64,000 bases of DNA from NCBI RefSeq assembly GCF_000376565.1, contig NZ_BARG01000038.1:248001-312000 (forward strand). The letters are read 5' to 3'. Source of the DNA: Streptomyces hokutonensis (GTDB lineage: Bacteria; Actinomycetota; Actinomycetes; Streptomycetales; Streptomycetaceae). Of the stretch, positions 25,549-32,919 are shown piece by piece. Positions within the stretch are counted from its first letter, which is position 1. Each line of letters starts with the position of its first letter. Made by a program: the position numbers and the translations under genes. Under the pieces are notes generated by a model, which saw nothing but the letters and a program-made list of their open reading frames with translations, was not told the DNA's origin and did no database searches.

Positions 25549-25567
25549 TCTTGCATCGTGTGCAAGA
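25549..25567. promoter_or_regulatory. Palindrome TCTTGCA-N5-TGCAAGA, probable AsnC operator
   Basis: Perfect 7-bp arms and 5-bp spacer, 58 bp upstream of the AsnC start and 105 bp upstream of the acyl-CoA dehydrogenase start, in the divergent gap. Its position suits autoregulation and control of the catabolic operon. Confidence 0.65.
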
Positions 25568-25572
25568 TACCT

Positions 25573-25587
25573 GCAACTTAATTGCCT
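25573..25587. promoter_or_regulatory. Operator C: GCAACTTAATTGCCT
   Basis: Same core as the sites at 25000 and 31136 but with one T missing in the centre. It lies 85 bp upstream of the acyl-CoA dehydrogenase start, next to the AsnC palindrome, so both signals could meet at this promoter. Confidence 0.5.
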
Positions 25588-25671
25588 GCCGCTGGGTCCC
25601 GCCGCTCCACTGTCCACACCTGCCAACCGGTCGGCGACCGCCGTTCGAGGGCGTGAGAAAGGGACTCAGCG

Positions 25672-26820
25672 GTGAAAGTTGAGCGCGAACTACCCTCCGG
25701 CGAAGCCCACGAGCTGCTGGAGCTGACCGTCGACATCGCGGACAAGGAACTCGCCCCGCGCGCCGCGGAGTTCGAGGAGGAGGGCCGATTCCCCCGCGAG
25801 GTGTTCCACGTCCTGGGCGAGACGGGACTGCTGACCCTCCCCTTCGCCGAGGACGTCGGGGGCGGTGGCCAGCCCTACGCCGTCTACCTGCAAGTACTCG
25901 AAGAGCTGGCCGCCCGCTGGGCCGCCGTCGCGGTCGGTGTCAGCGTCCACACCCTGTCCTGCCACGCAGTCGCGTCTTTCGGCTCCGCGAGCCAGCGGCA
26001 GACGCTGCTCCCGTGGCAGCTGAGCGGCACCGCACTCGGCGCGTACTGCCTGTCCGAGGAGCACGCGGGCTCCGACCCCAGCGCCATCCGTGCCCGCGCG
26101 GCACACGACGACGGCGGCGCGTGGGTGGCCCGGGGCACCAAGGCCTGGGTCACCCACGGTGGTGAGGCCGACTTCTACACCGCGTTTCTCCGTACCTCCG
26201 ACGACCCGCGCAACGGCATCTCCTGCTTCCACGTGGACGCCGGGTCGCCCGGCCTGAGCGCGGGCGCCCCGGAGCGAAAGATGGGGCTGCGCAGCTCGAC
26301 CACCGCAGTCATGAACTTCGACGACGTGCGCATCCCGGAGGACCGGCTGATCGGCGAGCCCGGCCAGGGTCTCAGGATCGCGCTGTCCGCACTCGACGCG
26401 GGACGGCTCGGCATCGCCGCCGTCGCGGTCGGCATCGCGCAGGCGGCCCTCGATCACGCGGTCGAATACGCCCGCGAGCGCCGGACGTTCGGCCGCCGCA
26501 TCATCGAGCACCAGGGCGTGGGCTTCCTGCTCGCCGACATGGCCGCGCGCACCGAGGCCGCCCGCGCCACCTACCTGGTCGCCGCCCGCCGCAAGGACTC
26601 CGGCCGGCCGTTCAGCCGGCAGGCCAGCATCGCCAAACTCATCGCGACCGACACGGCGATGGCCGTGACGACCGACGCCGTCCAGGTCCTCGGCGGTGCC
26701 GGATACGTCCGTGAGCACCCCGTGGAGCGCTATATGCGCGAGGCGAAGATCACCCAGATCTTCGAGGGCACCAACCAGATCCAGCGCATGGTCATCGGCC
26801 GCCATCTCGCCGGCTCCTGA
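25672..26820 (+). CDS. Acyl-CoA dehydrogenase
   Basis: FAD-dependent acyl-CoA dehydrogenase of 382 residues, the usual family size. The GTG start at 25672 follows AAAGGGA. Markers: AYCLSEEHAGSDPSAIRARA (flavin and substrate loop), KAWVTHGG, QNFGxx-type RRTFGRRIIEHQGVGF, and IFEGTNQIQRMVIGR with Glu365 at the catalytic-base position of the short-chain and 2-methyl-branched-chain enzymes. It is first in the operon with an HSD10-like dehydrogenase and branched-chain 2-oxoacid dehydrogenase subunits, so oxidation of isobutyryl-CoA or 2-methylbutyryl-CoA is the likely job, by context rather than by residue-level evidence. Confidence 0.95.
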   Translation: MKVERELPSGEAHELLELTVDIADKELAPRAAEFEEEGRFPREVFHVLGETGLLTLPFAEDVGGGGQPYAVYLQVLEELAARWAAVAVGVSVHTLSCHAVASFGSASQRQTLLPWQLSGTALGAYCLSEEHAGSDPSAIRARAAHDDGGAWVARGTKAWVTHGGEADFYTAFLRTSDDPRNGISCFHVDAGSPGLSAGAPERKMGLRSSTTAVMNFDDVRIPEDRLIGEPGQGLRIALSALDAGRLGIAAVAVGIAQAALDHAVEYARERRTFGRRIIEHQGVGFLLADMAARTEAARATYLVAARRKDSGRPFSRQASIAKLIATDTAMAVTTDAVQVLGGAGYVREHPVERYMREAKITQIFEGTNQIQRMVIGRHLAGS

Positions 26821-26875
26821 ACGCGCCCTGATTCCAAAGAACTTGAGAAGAACGAATCCGAGAAAGGCGGGCACC

Positions 26876-27637
26876 GTGGCAGAACACGACGCCGTTGCCG
26901 TCATCGTGGGCGGCGGCTCCGGACTGGGCCGGGCGACCGCACACCGGCTGCACCGACAGGGCCGTACGGTCGTGCTGTTGGACCTTCCCGACAGTCAAGG
27001 GAAGTCCGCGGCAGCCGCGTTGGGGGAGCGGGCCCACTTCGTCCCGGCCGATGTGACCGATCCGGAACAGGTCCGGCAGGCCTTCGCGGAGGCGGCCGGA
27101 CACGGGCCGGTGCGCGCGGCGGTCGACTGCGCCGGGATCGCGACCCCCGGCCGCATCCTGGGCAAGCGCGGAACTCTGCCCGCCGAGGACTTCCGCCGCG
27201 TGATCGAGATCAACCTGCTCGGCACCTTCCACGTACTCGCCGCGGCTGCCACCGTCATGGCCGGCAACACCCCGGACAACGGCGACCGGGGCGTCATCGT
27301 CTGCACCGCGTCGATCGCCGCCTACGACGGACAGATCGGCCAGGTCGCCTACGCGGCGAGCAAGGGCGGGGTGGCCTCCCTGACCCTGGCGGCGGCCCGG
27401 GACCTCGCCGACTCGGCCATCCGCGTCGTCACCGTCGCGCCCGGGCTGTTCGACACCCCGCTGCTGTCGGGGCTCCCGGAGAAGGCGCGGACACAGCTGG
27501 GGGCGGCCGTACCGCATCCGTCCCGGCTCGGTTCACCGGACGAATACGCCTCCTTGGTCGGCCACATCCTCGACAACCCGATGCTCAACGGCGAGGTCAT
27601 CCGTCTCGACGGCGCGCTGCGCATGCCCCCGCGCTGA
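26876..27637 (+). CDS. Short-chain dehydrogenase, HSD10/3-hydroxyacyl-CoA type
   Basis: NAD-dependent dehydrogenase of 253 residues, starting at GTG 26876 behind AAAGG. The glycine motif GGGSGLGRATAHRL is at residues 11-24, DVTDPEQV follows as the nucleotide-binding Asp, and the catalytic tetrad is seen in INLLGTFHVL (Asn), TASIAAYDGQIGQVAYAASKGG (Ser, Tyr, Lys). The later block RVVTVAPGLFDTPLLSGLPE matches mammalian HSD10, which oxidises 2-methyl-3-hydroxybutyryl-CoA in isoleucine breakdown. Together with the acyl-CoA dehydrogenase and 2-oxoacid dehydrogenase genes this makes isoleucine degradation a natural reading; hydratase and thiolase genes are absent from the window. Confidence 0.9.
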   Translation: MAEHDAVAVIVGGGSGLGRATAHRLHRQGRTVVLLDLPDSQGKSAAAALGERAHFVPADVTDPEQVRQAFAEAAGHGPVRAAVDCAGIATPGRILGKRGTLPAEDFRRVIEINLLGTFHVLAAAATVMAGNTPDNGDRGVIVCTASIAAYDGQIGQVAYAASKGGVASLTLAAARDLADSAIRVVTVAPGLFDTPLLSGLPEKARTQLGAAVPHPSRLGSPDEYASLVGHILDNPMLNGEVIRLDGALRMPPR

Positions 27638-27680
27638 ATCCCGCCCCGCCTTCGCCCGTCGCTTGGAAAGAGACCACTTC

Positions 27681-28817
27681 ATGGCACCCACCGAAACCGC
27701 GCCGCCGGAGACAGCACCCTCCGACCCGCCGATACAACTGCTCGACCGTTCAGGGAAGTTGAGCACGGACGACCGGCTCCCGCTCGACCTGGCGACCGTC
27801 GACCTCGCCACCCTGCACCGCGACATGACCCTCACCCGCCGGCTGGACACGGAGGCCATCGCCCTGCAACGCCAAGGCGAACTGGGCCTGTGGCCCTCAC
27901 TGCGCGGACAGGAAGCGGCACAGGTCGGCGCGGCACACGCGCTGCGCCGCCAGGACATGGTCTTCCCCACCTACCGCGAGCACGGCGTGGCCTGGTGCCG
28001 CGGTCTCGACCCGGTCGCCCTGCTGGGCCTCTTCCGCGGCACCACACTCGGCGGCTGGGACCCCTACGCCCACCACTTCAACCTGTACACCCTGGTCATC
28101 GGGGCGCAGACCCTGCACGCGGTGGGCTACGCCATGGGCCTGCACCGGGACGACAGCACCGGGACGGGCGACCCCGACCGCGACACGGCCGTACTGGCGT
28201 TCCTCGGCGACGGCGCGCTCAGTGAAGGTGAGACCAACGAGGCGTTCGTCTGGGCCGCCGCGCAGAACCTGCCGGTGGTCTTCTTCTGCCAGAACAACCA
28301 GTGGGCCATCTCCGCCCCCTACAGCGTGCAGAGCCGCATCCCCGCGGCCCAACGGGCGGCCGGATACGGCTTTCCGGGCATCCGCGTCGACGGCAACGAC
28401 GTGCTGGCCTGCCTCGCCGCGACCCGCCAGGCGCTGCACCGGGCACGCTCGGGCGGCGGCCCGACGCTGATCGAGGCCGTCACCTACCGCCTCAACGCCC
28501 ACACCACCGCCGACGACGCGACCCGCTACCGGCCCGCCGCCGAGACCGAGGACTGGGCGGCCCGGGATCCACTGGAGCGGCTGGAGGCCCATCTGCGGTC
28601 CACGGGCGCGGTGACCGACGACCACTTCACCGACCTCGAACAACGCGAACGGGATCTCGCCGAGCAACTGCGCGCCGGTTGCCGCGAGTTGGCCGAGCCC
28701 GACCCGGCCTCCCCCTTCGAGCACACCTACGCGCAGATACCCGCCGATCTGCGCCAACAGCTGCGCGAGCACCTGGAGTTCGTCTCCACGGGGCCGCAGG
28801 ACGGAGAGCGGCAGTGA
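27681..28817 (+). CDS. Branched-chain 2-oxoacid/pyruvate dehydrogenase E1 alpha subunit
   Basis: Thiamin-diphosphate subunit of a 2-oxoacid dehydrogenase complex. It has 378 residues from ATG 27681, which has GGAAAGAGA ahead. The ThDP motif runs from GDGALSEG (Gly176) to CQNNQWAIS (Asn205-206), the expected spacing. Other family blocks: LWPSLRGQEAAQVG, FPTYREHGVAWCRG, VTYRLNAHTTADD. The gene ends in GTGA, which overlaps the start of the beta subunit. Substrate choice between pyruvate and branched 2-oxoacids is not decided by motifs; the dehydrogenase partners argue for branched-chain substrates. Confidence 0.93.
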   Translation: MAPTETAPPETAPSDPPIQLLDRSGKLSTDDRLPLDLATVDLATLHRDMTLTRRLDTEAIALQRQGELGLWPSLRGQEAAQVGAAHALRRQDMVFPTYREHGVAWCRGLDPVALLGLFRGTTLGGWDPYAHHFNLYTLVIGAQTLHAVGYAMGLHRDDSTGTGDPDRDTAVLAFLGDGALSEGETNEAFVWAAAQNLPVVFFCQNNQWAISAPYSVQSRIPAAQRAAGYGFPGIRVDGNDVLACLAATRQALHRARSGGGPTLIEAVTYRLNAHTTADDATRYRPAAETEDWAARDPLERLEAHLRSTGAVTDDHFTDLEQRERDLAEQLRAGCRELAEPDPASPFEHTYAQIPADLRQQLREHLEFVSTGPQDGERQ

Positions 28818-29782
28818 GCGTCTCCATGGTGAAAGCCCTCAACGACGGCCTGCGCCAAGCCCTGACCGACGACCCCAAAGTCCTGCTCATGGGCGAGGAC
28901 ATCGGCCGGCTCGGCGGTGTGTTCCGCGTGACGGACGGTCTGCGCAAGGACTTCGGCGACCTGCGCGTGGTCGACACCCCACTCGGCGAGGCAGGGATCG
29001 TCGGAGCGGCCATCGGACTCGCCATGCGCGGCTACCGGCCCGTCTGCGAGCTCCAGTTCGACGGCTTCGTCTACCCGGCCGCGAACCAGATCATCACCCA
29101 GCTCGCCAAACTCCGGCACCGCTCGGCGGGCCGCATCTCCCTGCCCGTGGTGATCCGCATCCCCTACGGCGGCGGCATCGGCTCGATCGAGCACCACTCG
29201 GAATCGCCCGAGACGTACTTCGCCCACACGGCCGGGCTCAAGGTGGTGACCTGCTCCACCCCGCACGACGCGTTCCACATGATCCAGCAGGCCGTGGCCG
29301 ACGACGACCCCGTGGTCTTCCTCGAACCCAAGCGGCACTACTGGACCAAGGGCGAGATCGACCCCTCCTCGCCCCAGCCCCTGGACCGGGCCGTGGTCCG
29401 CCCCGAGGGCACGGACGTGACCGTCATCGCATACGGCCCGACCGTGCCCGTCGCCCTGGAGGCGGCCGAGGTTGCGGCGGAGGAGGGGCGCAGCGTGGAG
29501 GTCGTAGATCTGCGCAGTCTGTCTCCTTGGGACACCACGACCGTCCGCGCGTCCGTGCACCGTACCGGCCGGGCCGTCGTCGTTCATGAGGCCGCCCACT
29601 CCCACGGGTTCGGCGCGGAGGTCGCCGCACGGCTGCAGGACGAGGAGTTCCACTTCCTCGAGGCCCCCGTCGTTCGGGTGACCGGATACGACACCCCCTA
29701 CCCGCCAAGCCGCCTCGAGTCGGACTGGCTTCCCGGTGTCGACCGGATCCTCAACGCCATTGACCGCAGCCTGAGTTACTAG
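28814..29782 (+). CDS. Branched-chain 2-oxoacid/pyruvate dehydrogenase E1 beta subunit
   Basis: Partner of the alpha subunit in the E1 heterotetramer. The GTG at 28814 overlaps the alpha stop by 4 bp and has GGAG seven bases upstream, giving 322 residues. Family text is clear: LLMGEDIGRLGGVFRVTDGL, VVDTPLGEAGIVGAAIGLAM, ELQFDGFVYPAANQI, RIPYGGGIGSIEHHSESPE and the transketolase C domain DVTVIAYGPTVPVALEAAE with SLSPWD. All are in frame with no disruption. Confidence 0.95.
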   Translation: MSVSMVKALNDGLRQALTDDPKVLLMGEDIGRLGGVFRVTDGLRKDFGDLRVVDTPLGEAGIVGAAIGLAMRGYRPVCELQFDGFVYPAANQIITQLAKLRHRSAGRISLPVVIRIPYGGGIGSIEHHSESPETYFAHTAGLKVVTCSTPHDAFHMIQQAVADDDPVVFLEPKRHYWTKGEIDPSSPQPLDRAVVRPEGTDVTVIAYGPTVPVALEAAEVAAEEGRSVEVVDLRSLSPWDTTTVRASVHRTGRAVVVHEAAHSHGFGAEVAARLQDEEFHFLEAPVVRVTGYDTPYPPSRLESDWLPGVDRILNAIDRSLSY

Positions 29783-29795
29783 GAAGGGGCGCACC

Positions 29796-31103
29796 GTGAC
29801 GAGCCCGCAGCAGTTCCTGCTCCCCGACGTCGGCGAGGGCCTGACGGAGGCCGAGATCCTCGCCTGGTCGGTCCGGCCCGGCGACACCGTCGAGGTCAAC
29901 CAGATCATCGTCGAGGTGGAGACGGCCAAGGCCGCCGTAGAACTCCCCTCGCCCTACGCCGGTGTCGTGAGCGCCCTCCACGCGGAAGTCGGGGGGTCCC
30001 TGGCGGTCGGCAAGCCGCTGATCACGATCGACACCGGCCCACCGGGGGAGTCGGCGGACGGTCGTGCGACGCGGCAGCCGGAGCCGGAACAGGCCGCGCT
30101 GCTGGTCGGATACGGCCCGCAAAGCGGAGGCGCTGGACGTCGCAGAAGGCGCTCCGCCGCACCGCAGCACGGGACTTCGCTGCCCGAGGACCGAGTCGAG
30201 GCCGGCCGCCCGGACCAGGTGGTCGAACGACCCGCGGCGAAACCGCCGGTCCGCAAACTCGCCAAGGATCTCGGAGTCGACCTCACCACCGTCACCGCTA
30301 CCGGCCCCGGGGGCACCATCACCCGCGAAGACGTGCGCGAGGCCGCCGAACGCACGGCCCCGGAGAACGTCCCGGCCCCCGACAAGGCGCGACCCGCCGA
30401 GACACGCATACCGATCCGCGGCGTACGCAAGCACACGGCCGCCGCCATGGTCGCCTCCGCCTTCACCGCACCGCACGTCACCGAATTCATCACCGTCGAC
30501 GTCACCGCCACCATGCGGCTGCGTGAACTCATCGCCGGCAGACGGGAGTTCCGGGACCTGCGGATCACCCCGCTGCTGTTCTTCGCCCGGGCCCTGCTGA
30601 TCGCGCTGGCCAAGACCCCTGAGGCGAACTCCAGTTGGGACGAGACGGCGCAGGAGATCGTCCTGAAGCACTACGTCAACCTCGGGGTCGCGGCGGCGAC
30701 GGACCGAGGGCTGGTCGTGCCGAACGTCAAGGGCGCGGACCGCATGTCGTTGCGTGAACTGGCCCAGGCGCTGGCGGACTTGACCGCAACGGCCCGAGCC
30801 GGCCGCACCTCCCCGCAGGACATGACGGGTGGAACCATCACGCTCACCAATGTGGGGGTGTTCGGGGTGGACACCGGTACCCCGATCCTGAACCCGGGAG
30901 AGGCCGCCATTCTCGCCGTGGGCGCAGTTCGCCGTATGCCGTGGGTGGTCCGGGACGACAACGGGGACGAACGGATCGAGCCCCGCTGGGTGACCCAACT
31001 CGCGCTCTCCTTCGACCACCGGCTGATGGACGGCCGCCAGGGCTCCGAACTGCTGGCCGGTGTCGCGGAGATCCTGCACGAACCGGGGCTGGCGCTGCTG
31101 TGA
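29796..31103 (+). CDS. Dihydrolipoamide acyltransferase (E2) of the 2-oxoacid dehydrogenase complex
   Basis: Core E2 enzyme of 435 residues from GTG 29796 with AGGAAGGGG upstream. One lipoyl domain (1-80) carries the lipoylated Lys45 in VETAKAAVELPSPY. A variable linker with an unusual RRRRRS run follows, then the E1/E3-binding domain (KPPVRKLAKDLGVDLTTVTATG... TREDVREAA) and the catalytic domain with SFDHRLMDGRQGSELL, His408 and Asp412. A single lipoyl domain is typical of branched-chain E2. No E3 gene is nearby, so the complex must share a dihydrolipoamide dehydrogenase encoded elsewhere. Confidence 0.95.
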   Translation: MTSPQQFLLPDVGEGLTEAEILAWSVRPGDTVEVNQIIVEVETAKAAVELPSPYAGVVSALHAEVGGSLAVGKPLITIDTGPPGESADGRATRQPEPEQAALLVGYGPQSGGAGRRRRRSAAPQHGTSLPEDRVEAGRPDQVVERPAAKPPVRKLAKDLGVDLTTVTATGPGGTITREDVREAAERTAPENVPAPDKARPAETRIPIRGVRKHTAAAMVASAFTAPHVTEFITVDVTATMRLRELIAGRREFRDLRITPLLFFARALLIALAKTPEANSSWDETAQEIVLKHYVNLGVAAATDRGLVVPNVKGADRMSLRELAQALADLTATARAGRTSPQDMTGGTITLTNVGVFGVDTGTPILNPGEAAILAVGAVRRMPWVVRDDNGDERIEPRWVTQLALSFDHRLMDGRQGSELLAGVAEILHEPGLALL

Positions 31104-31135
31104 CGGCGGTGGCGACGGTCGGTGTATCGGCCTGA

Positions 31136-31155
31136 GAGGCAACTTAATTTGCCTG
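31136..31155. promoter_or_regulatory. Operator B: GAGGCAACTTAATTTGCCTG
   Basis: AGGCAA and TTGCCT arms six bases apart, the same geometry as the site at 25000-25019. It lies 79 bp upstream of the alpha/beta hydrolase start and just after the E2 gene. Confidence 0.75.
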
Positions 31156-31233
31156 AGAGGTTGACTTGGGTGAGCTGGACCGTGACTCTGTGGAAAAGGC
31201 CGAGGAGGCTTGGAGTCTCAGGAGGAGCGGGCC

Positions 31234-31929
31234 ATGGCAACGTTCGTACTCGTACACGGTTCATGGGGTGGCGGCTGGGTGTGGGACCGGTTGCGCCCCT
31301 TGCTGGAGAGCGCGGGCCATACGGTTCTCACCCCCACGCTGGCCGGTCTCGCCGAGCGGCACGAGCTCTCCGCGCCGGACGTCGGGCTGGGTGTCCACGC
31401 GCGGGAAATCGCCCAACTCCTCGAATCCGAAGGGGTGCAGGACGCGATCCTCGTCGGGCACAGCTACGGCGGGATGGTGATCACGGGTGCCGCCGCACTC
31501 GCCGCCGACCGGGTCGGGCAGGTGGTCTACGCGGACGCCTTCGCCCCCGTGACCGGTGAGTCGGCGTTCGGGATGCTGCCCTGGCTGGAGCCCGCGTTCG
31601 CCGAGGCGCGGGGGCCGGCCGAGTGGGAGGTGGCGCCGCTCGACACCGGGGCGCTCGGTGCGGACGAGGAGGGAGCGGCATGGCTGTCGAGCAGGATGAC
31701 GCCGATGCCGCGGTTCACCCACGAGGAACCGCTCGGACCCGGCAGCGAAGAGGTTCTGGCGGCCAAGCCCGTCACCTATGTCTACTGTGCCGACCAGGAC
31801 TTCTTCACCGAGGTGGCCGCCGCGGCGGAGAAACGCGGTTTCCGGGTCGTAGCACTGTCCGGCGTCACCCATGTCGGCCTGCTGACGCACCCGGACGGCT
31901 TCGCGCAGGAACTGCTGAAGCTCCCGTAG
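31234..31929 (+). CDS. Alpha/beta hydrolase, hydroxynitrile lyase/methylesterase-like
   Basis: A 231-residue alpha/beta-fold enzyme with GGAGGAG six bases before the ATG. The oxyanion region HGSWGGGWVWDRL opens the protein; nucleophile Ser77 lies in VGHSYGGMVI, acid Asp187 in YCADQDFF and base His213 in SGVTHVGLL, so the triad is complete. Overall layout and length resemble the compact plant-type methylesterase/hydroxynitrile lyase family, which includes bacterial esterases; no lid domain is obvious. It ends the catabolic gene run and has its own copy of the shared operator. The substrate is unknown; ester or thioester cleavage is plausible. Confidence 0.88.
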   Translation: MATFVLVHGSWGGGWVWDRLRPLLESAGHTVLTPTLAGLAERHELSAPDVGLGVHAREIAQLLESEGVQDAILVGHSYGGMVITGAAALAADRVGQVVYADAFAPVTGESAFGMLPWLEPAFAEARGPAEWEVAPLDTGALGADEEGAAWLSSRMTPMPRFTHEEPLGPGSEEVLAAKPVTYVYCADQDFFTEVAAAAEKRGFRVVALSGVTHVGLLTHPDGFAQELLKLP

Positions 31930-31952
31930 AGGCTCCGTCCGATGTGCCTCGC

Positions 31953-31970
31953 AGGCGGGTTCAATTACCT
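31953..31970. promoter_or_regulatory. Weak operator D before the XRE-cupin gene
   Basis: AGGCGG-N6-TTACCT keeps the spacing of the sites at 25000 and 31136 but matches in only 12 of 18 positions. It ends 23 bp before the ATG, a position suited to autoregulation. Confidence 0.4.
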
Positions 31971-31993
31971 CACAGGCATGTTATCGTGCGGGA

Positions 31994-32578
31994 ATGTCGA
32001 TCGAGGACACTGATCTGTGGGTTGCCCAACGCCTCAAGGACATGCGGAGCGAGCGGGGCATCACCCTGACGACACTGGCCGAACAGACCGGCATTTCCTC
32101 GGCGCATCTCTCGCGCCTGGAGAAGGGCGTACGCAAGCCGTCCATCGGCAGCCTGCTGCAGATCGCCCGCGTCTACGGCGTATCCATCAGCGAACTGGTA
32201 CAGGAACCCGACCAGGACGACTTCCATCTGGTGCGCGCCGACGAGGCGATGACGCGTGAGGGCCAGGACGGCCGCTACACCGTACTGAGCGGGCCGCGCG
32301 AAACGATGTCCGTCATCCGGGTCGAATTGACGGCCGGCAAACACACCAAGACCGCACGGCATGTCGGCGAGGAATGGCTGCATGTCGTGTCGGGGGCGAT
32401 CACTCTCGACATCTCCGGCGTATCGCTGCAACTGAATGCCGGGGACTCGGTGCATTTCGACTCGTCGAAGGAGCACCGTCTCACCAGCGACGACGATGCC
32501 GACGCCACCGTACTGATCGCGTCGACGGCGGCAACCGTCCCGATGCGGCACCCCATTCCGGCGTCGCGTCGCAATTAG
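31994..32578 (+). CDS. XRE-family regulator with C-terminal cupin domain
   Basis: A 194-residue regulator with an N-terminal helix-turn-helix (LKDMRSERGITLTTLAEQTGISSAHLSRLEKGVRKPSIG; residues 12-52) and a C-terminal cupin (about 115-185: ARHVGEEWLHVVSGAITLDI, LNAGDSVHFDSSKEHRL). This pairing is that of PuuR/SutR-type regulators, in which the cupin senses a small metabolite. It is the last gene of the catabolic locus, and the repeated AGGCAA-type sites before its own gene, the hydrolase, the acyl-CoA dehydrogenase and the aldolase make it the best candidate to bind them. Confidence 0.93.
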   Translation: MSIEDTDLWVAQRLKDMRSERGITLTTLAEQTGISSAHLSRLEKGVRKPSIGSLLQIARVYGVSISELVQEPDQDDFHLVRADEAMTREGQDGRYTVLSGPRETMSVIRVELTAGKHTKTARHVGEEWLHVVSGAITLDISGVSLQLNAGDSVHFDSSKEHRLTSDDDADATVLIASTAATVPMRHPIPASRRN

Positions 32579-32606
32579 GCGAACACCCGTTGCCCACCGC
32601 GCGGGA

Positions 32607-32717
32607 TTGTGGGACGCCGAAGGGAAAATCGTCGGCAGGGGCGACCTGGCCGCGCAGTTCATCAAGGCCTACGACGCCGGCTGTCGAGGAGAGGGGCAGA
32701 CGCCGCCTGATCGGTGA
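32607..32717 (+). pseudogene. Possible 36-residue coding remnant
   Basis: The reading from TTG 32607 (LWDAEGKIVGRGDL, then AAQFIKAYDAG) has the look of real protein, unlike the other frames here, yet stops after 36 codons at 32717. It may be the tail of a lost gene. The whole stretch 32579-32919 between the XRE-cupin and sensor kinase genes holds no intact gene; the rest would be the kinase promoter region. Confidence 0.3.
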
Positions 32718-32919
32718 CCGAGTTGCTCCAGTAGCTGAGGCACGCATTTTCCTTCGGTCGGCCCCGACGACCAAACCCGGGACCGGATCCGGGAGTTGAG
32801 GGTGCGCGCTCCGGCCCGCCCCGCCGACGGAGTGACCCGTATTGCGCAGATTCCGCCACGGGAAGGGTTGCCTCGGGCCTACGCTGAGTAGTCGCGTCGG
32901 TGGGGGAGGGGGCGGCCAG

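Noticed and set aside
24116..31929. Assignment of the catabolic locus as a complete isoleucine pathway
   Set aside because: Enoyl-CoA hydratase, thiolase and E3 genes are missing, and the aldolase and hydrolase have no place in that pathway. Only partial support is claimed.
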